Positions 8,897-17,283 of a stretch of DNA of 64,000 nt are shown in pieces (within the stretch, counting starts at the first letter, position 1; every line of letters begins with the position of its first letter). The translations under genes and the position numbers were made by a program. Location: positions 1 through 64,000 of the forward strand of contig JAAYDR010000098.1 of NCBI GenBank assembly GCA_012729115.1, given 5' to 3'. The notes below the pieces were generated by a model. That model saw only the letters and a program-made list of their open reading frames with translations. It had not been told where the DNA came from and ran no database searches. The stretch is from Clostridiales bacterium (GTDB taxonomy: Bacteria; Bacillota; Clostridia; Christensenellales; Aristaeellaceae).

Positions 8897-9820
8897 TCAG
8901 CGCAGATCGTCCTCATCCGCGCCGTAAACCGGCAGGTTGCCGCCCTTCTTCACCCTCAGGGTTACGGTGTGGTAGTAATTGCTGCTCAATACGTTGAACA
9001 GGCCCGTTTTGGTAAACTCGGTAACATCGCCGAACATAACTTCCTCGCCGTACCAGATGGGACCGCTGGCCATCACAAAGTAGTAGTCTCCCTTGGGTAC
9101 CCGCAGACTGCAGGTGGAACCCGGCCTCACAAAGCCCGCCACCACCAGCGCGTCGCTATCATAGTCGCGCAGCTGTACATAATAGGCGTCGGAATCCCTG
9201 GGGGCTTTGACGTTCACCTTGGTACCGCGCTGGGAACCGCTGAGCCAGCCTGCCTTGGGATACTCCCGGGCGGCCACGTCGGGCAGGTCCCGTGTATCCT
9301 CCTGCAATTCCTCCAGCGTTCCGCTGTAGTCATAAGCGGCCAGCATCTCCTCATAATCGCTGCCGTAGAAGGAATCTTCATCCACGTTCAGGGTAACGGT
9401 AAAAACCTCTTTGCCCTTCTTTTTCATGGCAAAGGCGTTGTTTGCCAGTGCCCGCAGCAATTCCTGGTCTACCCGGTCGCCGTCCCATCGCCGCTCGTAG
9501 GACAGAAACGCCAGCGCGTGCAGGGCGTCAGCCTTGGCTTTTTCCAGCAGCTGGTTCATATTCACACCGGTGCTTTTCAGGATCAGGGCAAATGGGCCTC
9601 CCTTTACGTCCAGGGAGTGTTTGATCTGTCCGTAGAAAAAGGGTACCCATTGCTTCCCGCTCAGGCTGGATAGCGTACTGGAGCGTTCGTTAACCCAGGC
9701 CAGATACTCAGGGGAGGGTGTGAGCAGATCCTCCGCCTTTTTAACTCCTTTTCCAAAGCCGGTAAAAAACAGCTCATCGGTAATGGCGCTTAGCACCCGG
9801 GTATCCTTGAATGCTTTCAT
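8897..9820 (-). pseudogene. 3' part of a frameshifted secreted-protein gene
   Basis: This 307-codon frame begins at an internal ATG, but the same frame stays open upstream past that ATG and encodes RPEVSLILAGGEFSAKS just where the preceding gene (9898-11145) stops. The two frames differ by one base, so a single indel near 9900-9925 would join them into one protein of roughly 750 residues. The segment contains a helical region and a C-terminal beta-rich domain (GDYYFVMASGPIWYGEE). I recognise no family. It ends 10 bp from the convergent AraC-type gene. It may instead be a sequencing error, or a separately translated protein, although no ribosome binding site is obvious. Confidence 0.6.
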
Positions 9821-9897
9821 GGAAGCAGCGGCGGCCTTCTTGACGGCACTTTGCAGCGCCTTAACGCTCTTTGCCGAAAACTCTCCCCCGGCCAGGA

Positions 9898-11145
9898 TCA
9901 GGGAGACTTCAGGCCGTAGGTCCGGGTGTTTTCCAGCATCCGGGCCAGATAGTACTGCCTGTTTTCCTCCTGGTACTTGCCCAGCTCCTTCAAACCAGGG
10001 TCAAAACTCCTCAGCCGGAAGGTGTAAACGCCTTCCTTCTCGGGGTCCGGCCGTACCTCCTGAAAGCCTGCACGGTAAATGGCCAACTGCCATTCATCGG
10101 TAATGCCCTTGGTGCATTGGGTCAGCACATCTACAATTTTCCGTTCCATCGATCCCTCTTCCGGCTCAGGGGTGGGTTCCTGGGTAGGTTCTGCAGTGGG
10201 CTCTGCTGAGGGTTCCTCCGTGGCAGCGGCTGTTGCCTGCGGTTCCTCCGCTATATCCGCGCCTGCCACGCCAACTTCAGACAGGGAGATTTTCACTTTG
10301 CCTTCATCGCTCTGGATGGTAAAAATGCAATCCGCCAGAAGCACGTCGTCGGACAAGCCAAAGAAAAGCTCGTACGGATTGCCGATATTGTCGCTGTTGC
10401 TGTAGGCTATCACCTGATTGCCGCCGGGCTCAATCAACCGGGCGCCGCTATAGAGCTTTTGATTGGCTTCCTCCGCCTCCTTACCCGGCCCGGGATAGGT
10501 AAAGGAAACAAGATGCCCTTCCTGGCTATCCAGGAAGTTCTCCGGCATGAAAGTGGGTTCGTCCTCCAGGGCTGATATGGTATACCGCATGTCCCCCACC
10601 ATAAAGGACATGCCCGTATTTTCGGCAACTTCCTCCACCTCTGCGTCATGGGGAGCCTGATCCAGGGAAACAACGACGCGCTCACCCTCCACTCCGGTGG
10701 GGATCAGCAGTTTTGCGCCGGTCACCGCATCCGCAGCTTTTTCTTTCATAGAGTACAGCAGTTCAAAGCCGTCCTGCTGCGGCCTGGTGCTGAAGGATCC
10801 CTTTTCGGCATCAAAATTTACACCCCGAACCCGCTGGGAGTATGGCGAATACTCATCCCCGTACGCGTCTCGGAAGGTGATTTCTTTGCTGTGGGAAAGA
10901 ATATCCTCGATGGAGATCGTCCCATAGGTGGAGATCAGTTTGACCATCACTACGGCTCCGTCATCCGGCGCATCCGGGTCGTCCACAAATTTAGCGTCGG
11001 TGGAGACCAGCGCCACATCCAGCGTATAGCTGAGCCAGGGGAAGATTGTACCGGCCTCTGCCATCGCCCCCAGGGTCAGGGAGAGCACCAGCAGGAAAGT
11101 GAGAAACCACGCCGGACGTTTTTGGTTGTGGAGCGTTGCTTTCAT
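9898..11145 (-). CDS. Secreted protein of unknown function, truncated by a frameshift
   Basis: The 415-residue product starts at ATG 11145, preceded by AAAGGGG. A signal peptide (FLTFLLVLSLTLGAMAEA) leads to a beta-rich extracellular domain of about 260 residues and a Pro/Thr/Glu linker (AEPTAEPTQEPTPEPEEG), typical of surface proteins in this lineage. A helical segment follows. The frame stops abruptly after RTYGLKSP, while the -1 frame continues without interruption into the frame at 8897-9820. I read the pair as one gene broken by a single-base indel. No known domain is recognised. The next minus-strand gene upstream (11206) ends 60 bp away and also encodes a secreted protein. Confidence 0.7.
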   Translation of the reverse strand: MKATLHNQKRPAWFLTFLLVLSLTLGAMAEAGTIFPWLSYTLDVALVSTDAKFVDDPDAPDDGAVVMVKLISTYGTISIEDILSHSKEITFRDAYGDEYSPYSQRVRGVNFDAEKGSFSTRPQQDGFELLYSMKEKAADAVTGAKLLIPTGVEGERVVVSLDQAPHDAEVEEVAENTGMSFMVGDMRYTISALEDEPTFMPENFLDSQEGHLVSFTYPGPGKEAEEANQKLYSGARLIEPGGNQVIAYSNSDNIGNPYELFFGLSDDVLLADCIFTIQSDEGKVKISLSEVGVAGADIAEEPQATAAATEEPSAEPTAEPTQEPTPEPEEGSMERKIVDVLTQCTKGITDEWQLAIYRAGFQEVRPDPEKEGVYTFRLRSFDPGLKELGKYQEENRQYYLARMLENTRTYGLKSP

Positions 11146-11205
11146 GGCAGATACCCCTTTCGTTATATGCACATATCATTGTTCCCTTTTCCGACACTTG
11201 TTCCA

Positions 11206-12402
11206 TTACTCCGCCAGATACTCCCATGTGAACAGAAAAGTGTCCACACCATTCTCATCGCCGAAATCCTTAATGCCTATCAATAAGATCGCATCCCCGT
11301 CCGTAATCGCGTCGACATATCGCATACCGCCGCTGTGATGTGATATCTTGATCGATTTTGATGGGCCTGGGTTTTTGGAATAGCTTTTGGCAAGGGCGAT
11401 ATCGCCGGGATAGATCGCCGCGTCGCCCGCGCTGCCCTGATAGCCAGCAAGCACAAAGCGTTCTTCGTCCCGCACCGGAATCGCAGTCACCGACGTGAAC
11501 AGGTTTTCATTCAGCGTTCCCTGCCAGAGGGTCTCGGCTGATAAAGGATCGAAATACATGACACACGTTAAGCCGTCGTCCAACATCTGCTCGGGAGGCA
11601 GTTGGATCACGCCTCCTACGGCTGTGTTGCTTGCATATAATGCACCGGCTGCAAGATCCGCCTTCTCAAGCGAAAAGCGCCTTTGAGTGGCCAGAGTGGA
11701 ACTGCCCTTATCCGTCAATAAATAAAGTATCGCCTGCGTATATGGATGCTCACCGTACCTTGCTGTAAAGAATACATATGTAAGTTGGTCAACGCTGTAC
11801 AGGCCCGATATTTCCGTCGGGAATGTCTCCTCGTCCGACCAGTGGTGGGTCTTGTTATCGTCATCGTCGATATAGGAAATGTAGAGAAAGGGCTTTTCGT
11901 CCGCGCTGTTTTGGGTGGTGCCGCCGGCAATCAGGTATTCGCCGTTAACGCACAGCTGCTGGTACCGCGCTGTTTCGCTGGATTTGCGGCGTACAGGCGT
12001 GCCATCGTTGGCGTTCATGAAGTAGATGCTGCTTAAGCGCTCCTCATTAGACGAATTGCCAAGAAGCGCTACTTCGCCATTGGGCATTACCGCCGCGCTG
12101 ATAAACGCCGTTTGAACATCGCTGCCGATATTGGTGGAATGCCACATGATGTCATGATTTGGCGCAAGCCGCATCGCCCATGCCGTCTGATAGGCATCTT
12201 CCTCGTCCGCGCTTGCAAAAGAGCCATCGCCGGCCACGGTGGTGGAGCCGTACACAAGCAGCCCCCCCTCGGGCATTGCGATCATTCCGCGGGCAATATT
12301 ATCGCCCTTGAGAATATAATCCCTGCGTTCCAGCTCTGCCAAGCCTGCAAAGCACGCTGCACATATCGCCAGCGCTAGAAGAATCATCAACATCCTTTTC
12401 AT
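11206..12402 (-). CDS. Secreted repeat-containing protein, possibly propeller-like, unknown function
   Basis: The 398-residue protein begins with a signal peptide (MKRMLMILLALAICAACFAGLAE). Blade-like segments follow, with recurring patterns such as GGLLVYGSTT, GEVALLGNSS, GEYLIAGGTT and ERFVLAGYQG, each a short beta-strand pair ending in Gly-rich turns. These suggest a beta-propeller, but I recognise no specific family. I chose ATG 12402, with GGAG 10 bp upstream, over the longer frame beginning at 12441 because the signal peptide starts here. It lies upstream of the frameshifted gene on the same strand and may be co-transcribed with it. Confidence 0.75.
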   Translation of the reverse strand: MKRMLMILLALAICAACFAGLAELERRDYILKGDNIARGMIAMPEGGLLVYGSTTVAGDGSFASADEEDAYQTAWAMRLAPNHDIMWHSTNIGSDVQTAFISAAVMPNGEVALLGNSSNEERLSSIYFMNANDGTPVRRKSSETARYQQLCVNGEYLIAGGTTQNSADEKPFLYISYIDDDDNKTHHWSDEETFPTEISGLYSVDQLTYVFFTARYGEHPYTQAILYLLTDKGSSTLATQRRFSLEKADLAAGALYASNTAVGGVIQLPPEQMLDDGLTCVMYFDPLSAETLWQGTLNENLFTSVTAIPVRDEERFVLAGYQGSAGDAAIYPGDIALAKSYSKNPGPSKSIKISHHSGGMRYVDAITDGDAILLIGIKDFGDENGVDTFLFTWEYLAE

Positions 12403-13244
12403 GGTTTCACATCTCCGTTCTTCCCCACGTTCGTCCTGCACTTTGCTGCCCCCGCGGCTTTAATCCTTCGCCTCCACCTTGTATCTTCTCGTCTACGCCA
12501 TTCCATAGGTTGTGTTGGTATGATCCGGCAATGATAAGATCGCATATCATACACTGATTATTGCTGTGGTTGTCTCTTGGCGTTCAGCAGTACTTACGTT
12601 CCATTTGCGTCCAATGACAGCTTTGCTGTAGTGTCATTTCCCTTCTCATGTAGATTTATCCCTATCATTCCTGTATATCGATTCAACTACTCTATATCAT
12701 TCAACCTGCATCTGTTTCTTTGCTTTTCCTGTGAACTAATCAATGATACCCAGCCTGAGACCAAGGAACAGCGGTTTACAGATGATGTAACGGCATGGCT
12801 CCTCTGTGATGGTTATAGTTTAGCAATATTCTTCCAGGAATTGGTATGCTGCCAGCATACTTTTACATTCTATTTTGAACCATGAAAACGGCAAGGGAGG
12901 CTTTTGCAACCATAAAAACGGCAAGCCCATCTGTCCGGTAACATTTTCCGGTTCTCCTTCAGATTGAGCGGCAACGCAACCCTTTCAAAGGCTTTGCTTT
13001 AATGGACAGCATCACTTGATTGACAAATCAATGTAGGATAAGACGATAATCAACGCAAGAACCTCAAATAAGGTACTTCCACAGGCAGAGGATGTACCAA
13101 TTTATGCTTTCTTACAATTGATGATTTATTGGTACAGGTAGCGTATACAACGCAAGGGAGGAAATGGGTACCCATGCAGGCGCATGGTATTTCCGCATCA
13201 GCCACTGGGCATATGCCAGCACGCAGACCAGCACTGCGACCTGG
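12403..13244. other. Non-coding stretch of about 0.8 kb
   Basis: I see no supported gene in this stretch. A 102-codon open frame at 12577-12885 is rich in Phe, Ser and Cys and lacks a ribosome binding site or domain, so it is not called. The right half contains the palindrome and direct repeats listed at 12844-12925, which may be the end of a decayed mobile element. Confidence 0.5.
12844..12925. repeat. Palindrome and two near-identical direct repeats, possible transposon-end remnant
   Basis: GTATGCTG (12844-12851) and CAGCATAC (12853-12860) form a near-perfect palindrome around one base. Two copies of a 21-22 bp motif follow in the same orientation: TTGAACCATGAAAACGGCA (from 12875) and TTGCAACCATAAAAACGGCA (from 12904). 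Repeated motifs of this kind occur inside the ends of IS21-family elements, but no istA or istB gene is present, so this is only a suggestion of a relic. Confidence 0.4.
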
Positions 13245-13667
13245 CTAAGCATCAGTATAAAAATTAGGCAGGTTTAAACTGTCGCTGCTTTGCTCCAACG
13301 TGTAGGCCAGCCCGTATACCAGCGTGTCCAACACGGGACAATCGTTGGTGCGCGGAGTAAGACCAATGTATTGGCGAATGGGCATGACTTCATCCAGGTT
13401 GATGATCCCCTTATTCTTCACAATTACCTGACCAATCCACGCCAGGGTAAGAACGGCCAGCGAATACCAGAAGGGGTGGCGAGCCCACAGGGGGATGGTG
13501 GCGGAACTGCCCGCACGGTGTAAAGGCTCGTTAAGCCCGCAAATCGCACACAGGGAGAGAGGGAACATTCCACCCAAATCCACCGCATCCGGTTTAAAAT
13601 TGGTATGAACCGGCATATCCAGTACGGGGGCCAGGGTCATGAACGGGGAAAAAATGTAGGGTTGCAT
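13245..13667 (-). CDS. Hypothetical protein with one membrane segment, doubtful
   Basis: The open frame encodes 140 residues with one hydrophobic stretch (FWYSLAVLTLAWIGQVIV). I recognise no family, and the ribosome binding site is weak. The composition looks protein-like rather than random. It lies isolated between repeat-rich non-coding DNA and the promoter of the exopolysaccharide operon. It could be a small orphan gene or the remains of a longer one. Confidence 0.3.
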   Translation of the reverse strand: MQPYIFSPFMTLAPVLDMPVHTNFKPDAVDLGGMFPLSLCAICGLNEPLHRAGSSATIPLWARHPFWYSLAVLTLAWIGQVIVKNKGIINLDEVMPIRQYIGLTPRTNDCPVLDTLVYGLAYTLEQSSDSLNLPNFYTDA

Positions 13668-13864
13668 GATAGCCTGCGCCCCAAGGATATTGTAAGAATT
13701 TCACAATCACATGCATTGTAGCAAGGGTTCAAATGCCTGTCAATTTAGTCTCCCATGGGTGAGGTTAGCAGATTATGCAGGACCATAATTTATTACTGCA
13801 CTCTTAACACAATCTGTCAGCGCATTTGCCAATTTTGCCAAATTTGGTCTGATTAAGTAAAGTC

Positions 13865-13893
13865 TTGACTGTTTTGGGTTCCCATGATATTGT
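13865..13893 (+). promoter_or_regulatory. Promoter of the exopolysaccharide operon
   Basis: TTGACT (13865-13870) and TATTGT (13888-13893) are separated by exactly 17 bp. The predicted transcript would have a leader of roughly 120 nt before the first start codon at 14020. No other promoter of similar quality is seen before the terminator at 24399, so it may serve all seven genes. Confidence 0.65.
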
Positions 13894-14019
13894 AAAAACT
13901 GGAAAAATGTACTTGGTGCTGATTGAATGCCAGGCTGATAATGCAAAGGCACAAAGGGTTATGGAAAATCACGACGGGTGGCAATGCATACTGGTACCGG
14001 CATTCGCGACAAGGGGTGA

Positions 14020-14856
14020 ATGATGACCATGCCGTCTGAAGATACCTTGATTCTCAATACCCAGGAAGAAAAGCTGCGCTTCCGGGAGAAATACACTCAA
14101 ACAGTCCATTCCTATGCCTTAGAGGCTACAGGCTCAGAAAAGTTGTCTCAAATACTGACAGAACGGGTATTCATGGATGTGGAGAGGCGTCATGCAAATG
14201 TCCCCCTTCCTGCCCGGTGCGAGATGTATCTTGCAGCTACCGTATACCGGCTGTTTGCAAAGGGCGACATCACTGAACCGGCTCCTATGGAGATGGCGAA
14301 GGAAACGGCTGCGATGGCATCGTCTCCGGCCTTGATTCCCAAGGCTGAGCCTCCTGTGCAAAGGCCTGAGCCTCCAATCCAAATGCCTGAGGCCCCTGTT
14401 CAAAGGACTCAGCCGGAGTCGGTTGGCAGCGTAAGTGCTCCCAAGGAAGAACCACTCGTCGCTTCACAGAAATGGGCACCCCAATACCTGCCAAATGAGG
14501 AGCAAAGCGAGCACATCACGCGTCCCACCCCTATGGTAGCGGTGGAAACACCTACTTCCATTCATCAGGCACAATTACCTGATCAGCCACACATAGCAGT
14601 AACAGAGCCGGACCAATGCCAAGTGGATGTGGTCTATGATGAAAGTAGCACAGTTTTCTGGACTCCCGATTGCGATGTGCCTGTCACCCGGCATGAGGTC
14701 CCTCCTCCTGCAAGAATGATGCAAACGTTTGAGATGAATCCTCCCAAACGATCCACCTTTCTGAGCGTTCTCAACGGATTGCTGCTCTTTCTCAGCCTTG
14801 CAGCTATTGCCTTTCTGCTCATGGAGCTGAACATATTGCCGTCACTGTTCACCTAA
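14020..14856 (+). CDS. Tail-anchored proline-rich protein, first gene of the exopolysaccharide operon
   Basis: The 278-residue product has a helical N-terminal domain (about 1-95) and a long Pro/Glu/Gln-rich linker (about 95-240, with repeats such as PEPPIQMPEAPVQ). It ends in a single hydrophobic segment (LLLFLSLAAIAFLLMEL), so it is probably anchored in the membrane by its C-terminus with the N-terminal domain in the cytoplasm. AAGGGG lies just before the tandem ATGs at 14020/14023. No known family is recognised. Its place at the head of the operon suggests a scaffolding or regulatory role for the synthase, which is inference only. Confidence 0.8.
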   Translation: MMTMPSEDTLILNTQEEKLRFREKYTQTVHSYALEATGSEKLSQILTERVFMDVERRHANVPLPARCEMYLAATVYRLFAKGDITEPAPMEMAKETAAMASSPALIPKAEPPVQRPEPPIQMPEAPVQRTQPESVGSVSAPKEEPLVASQKWAPQYLPNEEQSEHITRPTPMVAVETPTSIHQAQLPDQPHIAVTEPDQCQVDVVYDESSTVFWTPDCDVPVTRHEVPPPARMMQTFEMNPPKRSTFLSVLNGLLLFLSLAAIAFLLMELNILPSLFT

Positions 14857-14871
14857 GGAGGAAATAGTCAA

Positions 14872-15627
14872 ATGGTTATAGCGAGAAGTGATACCGGTTA
14901 TCCCTCGTTGACGCGCAAATGGAAAAAATACTATCGAGTGGAAGAAGTGGACTGGCATCTATATCAGTTGACCGAAGAAAACGAAAAGGGCCGCAAAAAG
15001 TATGAAGCGCTCAGTTCTATGTACGACGCGCTTTTACAGGAAGAAGACACATGGCACAAGAGGATCTCCGAGTTGGAGGAGCAAGTTGCAGACCAGACCA
15101 ATGTGATTTCAGATAAAAACATGGAGATAGAAGAACTGAAGAATCAGCTTGCGAAAAGCCGCAGCGAAGCCTCCCTCCAGGCAGAGGAACTGAAGAATCA
15201 GCTTGCGAAAAGCCGCAGCGAAGCATCCCTCCAGAGCGAGGATCTGGCGCAACAGGCATTGGAAATAGAAATGTTGCAGGTGCGGGTTGAAAAGCTGAAT
15301 GAAATGGTTGCGAAACTGAAAGCGCAAAACCCCGACGATTTGCTGCTCGAAGCGGAAAACAAGGCGCAACAGATTGTTTCCAAGGCAATCGCGGACAGCG
15401 AAAAAATGTTGCAGCAGGTGAACGAACAACGGACCCGCGTGGTTGCGGCCAGCCGCGTTGCCTACTACAATGCTTTGCAATTTAAGCAGGAGCTGGCAGA
15501 GCGCTTTGGGCAGATGGAACAGGACTTGGACTCCGCCATCGACCTGCTGCGCACCATGGAGAATTCAAAATTATCCATGCTTCAGGTGTCGGATTCACCT
15601 TTGATTGTGGAAGAACGGGCTACATGA
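14872..15627 (+). CDS. DivIVA-like coiled-coil protein
   Basis: Nearly the whole 251-residue product after residue 30 is predicted coiled coil. The C-terminal third (AENKAQQIVSKAIADSEKML) is reminiscent of DivIVA/GpsB-type proteins, which polymerise at membranes and recruit partners. The N-terminus (about 1-30) is basic and aromatic (RKWKKYYRVEEVDW), compatible with membrane or partner contact. An 18-residue unit beginning EELKNQLAKSRSEA is repeated in tandem at about residues 87-121. The gene starts 15 bp after the previous stop with ribosome binding site AAGGAGG. In this operon it may position the polysaccharide synthase at a cellular site; that is inference. Confidence 0.8.
   Translation: MVIARSDTGYPSLTRKWKKYYRVEEVDWHLYQLTEENEKGRKKYEALSSMYDALLQEEDTWHKRISELEEQVADQTNVISDKNMEIEELKNQLAKSRSEASLQAEELKNQLAKSRSEASLQSEDLAQQALEIEMLQVRVEKLNEMVAKLKAQNPDDLLLEAENKAQQIVSKAIADSEKMLQQVNEQRTRVVAASRVAYYNALQFKQELAERFGQMEQDLDSAIDLLRTMENSKLSMLQVSDSPLIVEERAT
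15133..15234 (+). repeat. Tandem 54-bp duplication inside the coiled-coil gene
   Basis: Two copies of a 48-bp sequence (15133-15180 and 15187-15234) differ at a single base and are spaced with a period of 54 bp, which is 18 codons. The near identity at DNA level indicates a recent duplication. Eighteen residues are not a whole number of heptads, so the duplication may introduce a register shift in the coiled coil. Confidence 0.85.
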
Positions 15628-15654
15628 TTGCAGCAAGGGCAGAAAGGAACGCTT

Positions 15655-17256
15655 ATGCGCCAAGTTGTAAGGGCTACAGCATTTCTCATACTGTGCGCGG
15701 TGTTGCTCACCTTGGACGGGTGCTCTCTCGCGCCGTCGGCGGACAACACCGAAGCCACCCAAACAGTCAGGCTGATTGCTACGCCGGCGCCCACATTAAC
15801 CAATGATCCGGCGGAACTCTATACAGGCATTCTGACAGAACAGCGCGTAGTAAGCCTCGTACTGGAGGGGTATACGGAAGATGTGTCCATGCTGGCTGTA
15901 CTGGATGTGCTGAAAAAGTGGAAGATCCCCTGTGTTTTCTTCATCAGCGCCGTAGCGGCCAATGAGCATCCGGATGTGGTGCGTTCCATTGCCACCGCGG
16001 GAATCAGGATCGGCAATTATGGAATCAATGGTGCAAAAAACATACAGGAACTGAACCTTGAAGATATGATTCACCAATTCCGGCGCAGCCAGGAACTGAT
16101 GAAAGAAACCACAGGCAAATTACCGGAGCTGTTTCGGTGTAACGGCTCCGTGTATACCAAAGAGGTTCTGCAGGCGGCATCCTACGCGAGTCTCAGGGCA
16201 GGTGTAGCGCCCAGCGTGTTCCTTAATCATAGCAGCTTTTCGGCGAGGGAAAGCGCGCGCCAGTTCGTGCAAAAGCTTACGCGGGGATCCATCATCACTA
16301 TCAAGCTTGGACAAGTATTGGACGGTTTGGAGTATGACGGTGCCAAAATCAGCATGGAAGGCCTGGCGATCGATCCTTCCCCATTCCTGTCCGACGACAT
16401 GGAAGATCTCATCAGGCTCAGGTATGCAAATATTGTTCCGGTGATCACATGGCTGTTGGAAGAGCTGCAATCAGAGGGGTATAAAATCGTCAGGCCTGAA
16501 GATCTGAGTTCTTACCGCATAACCATGTTTGATACCCCCTTGGAACTGGATGAGGATACGCTCGCAATGCTGGATCCAAATTCTTATCCTTATCCCGCAA
16601 CCGGTGTGCCGCTGGGAGAGCAGGAACATAAGACCCTGCCTCAGAGCACTTTTGAATCCGTTGTTCTGGTGGGTGATTCCGTCACCGCGGGGGTTGGTGA
16701 CTATGTGGCATGGCGCAGGCAAAACGAACCCGAATTCTTTGGAGGCGTTCAGTTTCTCACAAGCCCGAACTTTGGCATTGTATCCGCACTGGCGAAGGTG
16801 ACCACAGATTCCAGACACCCGTTGGTGGATGGCGTCAAATTGCCCGTAGAGAACGCACTAAAGCAGATGAATGCGAAAACTGTTCTGCTCATGCCGGGGC
16901 TGGCAGATGTGCGCCAGTATTCCACGGATAAGCTTATCGATAACCTGAAGCTGTTGATCTACCTTATTCGCAAGGAGAATCCGGGCATTCGCGTTTGCCT
17001 CCAGTCTATTCCTCCCGGCGTGTCCAAGCGGTATGGCGAACCCTCCAACCTGCGGATTTTCCAGTACAATATGGCCGTATACAAATTCTGCCTTCAGTAT
17101 GGGATTCCCTATATCGACATCGCTCATGCCCTTGGGGATGGAAGTGGAAACCTACCGGAGGAACTATGCGTCGATCCGGAAACCGGTGGCATTCATCTTA
17201 ACGACGAGGGTTGCAACCGGTGGCTAACGTATCTGCAACAACACATGACCTTCTAA
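15655..17256 (+). CDS. Lipoprotein with degenerate NodB domain and C-terminal SGNH hydrolase domain
   Basis: The 533-residue protein begins with a lipoprotein signal (lipobox LDGC, Cys near residue 23). The first half has the NodB polysaccharide-deacetylase fold, but the metal-binding motif TFDD is replaced by LVLEGY and the His pair is absent (GNYGINGAKNI), so it is probably not a working deacetylase. The second half (from about residue 340) is SGNH/GDSL-like: VLVGDSVTAG carries the nucleophilic Ser and GGIHLND the catalytic His. It could add or remove O-acyl groups on a surface polysaccharide. ATG 15655 has GAAAGGA 6 bp upstream; the longer frame begins with TTG at 15628. It lies 27 bp upstream of the synthase gene. 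Confidence 0.82.
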   Translation: MRQVVRATAFLILCAVLLTLDGCSLAPSADNTEATQTVRLIATPAPTLTNDPAELYTGILTEQRVVSLVLEGYTEDVSMLAVLDVLKKWKIPCVFFISAVAANEHPDVVRSIATAGIRIGNYGINGAKNIQELNLEDMIHQFRRSQELMKETTGKLPELFRCNGSVYTKEVLQAASYASLRAGVAPSVFLNHSSFSARESARQFVQKLTRGSIITIKLGQVLDGLEYDGAKISMEGLAIDPSPFLSDDMEDLIRLRYANIVPVITWLLEELQSEGYKIVRPEDLSSYRITMFDTPLELDEDTLAMLDPNSYPYPATGVPLGEQEHKTLPQSTFESVVLVGDSVTAGVGDYVAWRRQNEPEFFGGVQFLTSPNFGIVSALAKVTTDSRHPLVDGVKLPVENALKQMNAKTVLLMPGLADVRQYSTDKLIDNLKLLIYLIRKENPGIRVCLQSIPPGVSKRYGEPSNLRIFQYNMAVYKFCLQYGIPYIDIAHALGDGSGNLPEELCVDPETGGIHLNDEGCNRWLTYLQQHMTF

Positions 17257-17283
17257 CCGACCAATAAAGGAAGGGGTATCTCG

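Noticed and set aside
9895-9935. Programmed -1 frameshift site in the secreted-protein gene
   Set aside because: The required direction is -1, but no X XXY YYZ heptamer or downstream stem-loop is visible; a simple indel is more likely.
12577-12885. 102-codon open frame rich in Phe, Ser and Cys
   Set aside because: Composition and lack of ribosome site or similarity point to chance; it also ends at the repeat remnant.
13894-14019. Possible c-di-GMP riboswitch in the leader of the exopolysaccharide operon
   Set aside because: The leader is long and contains GCACAAAGGGTTATGG, faintly like the GEMM motif, but the conserved GAAA loop and receptor arrangement cannot be made out. An Rfam covariance search would decide.
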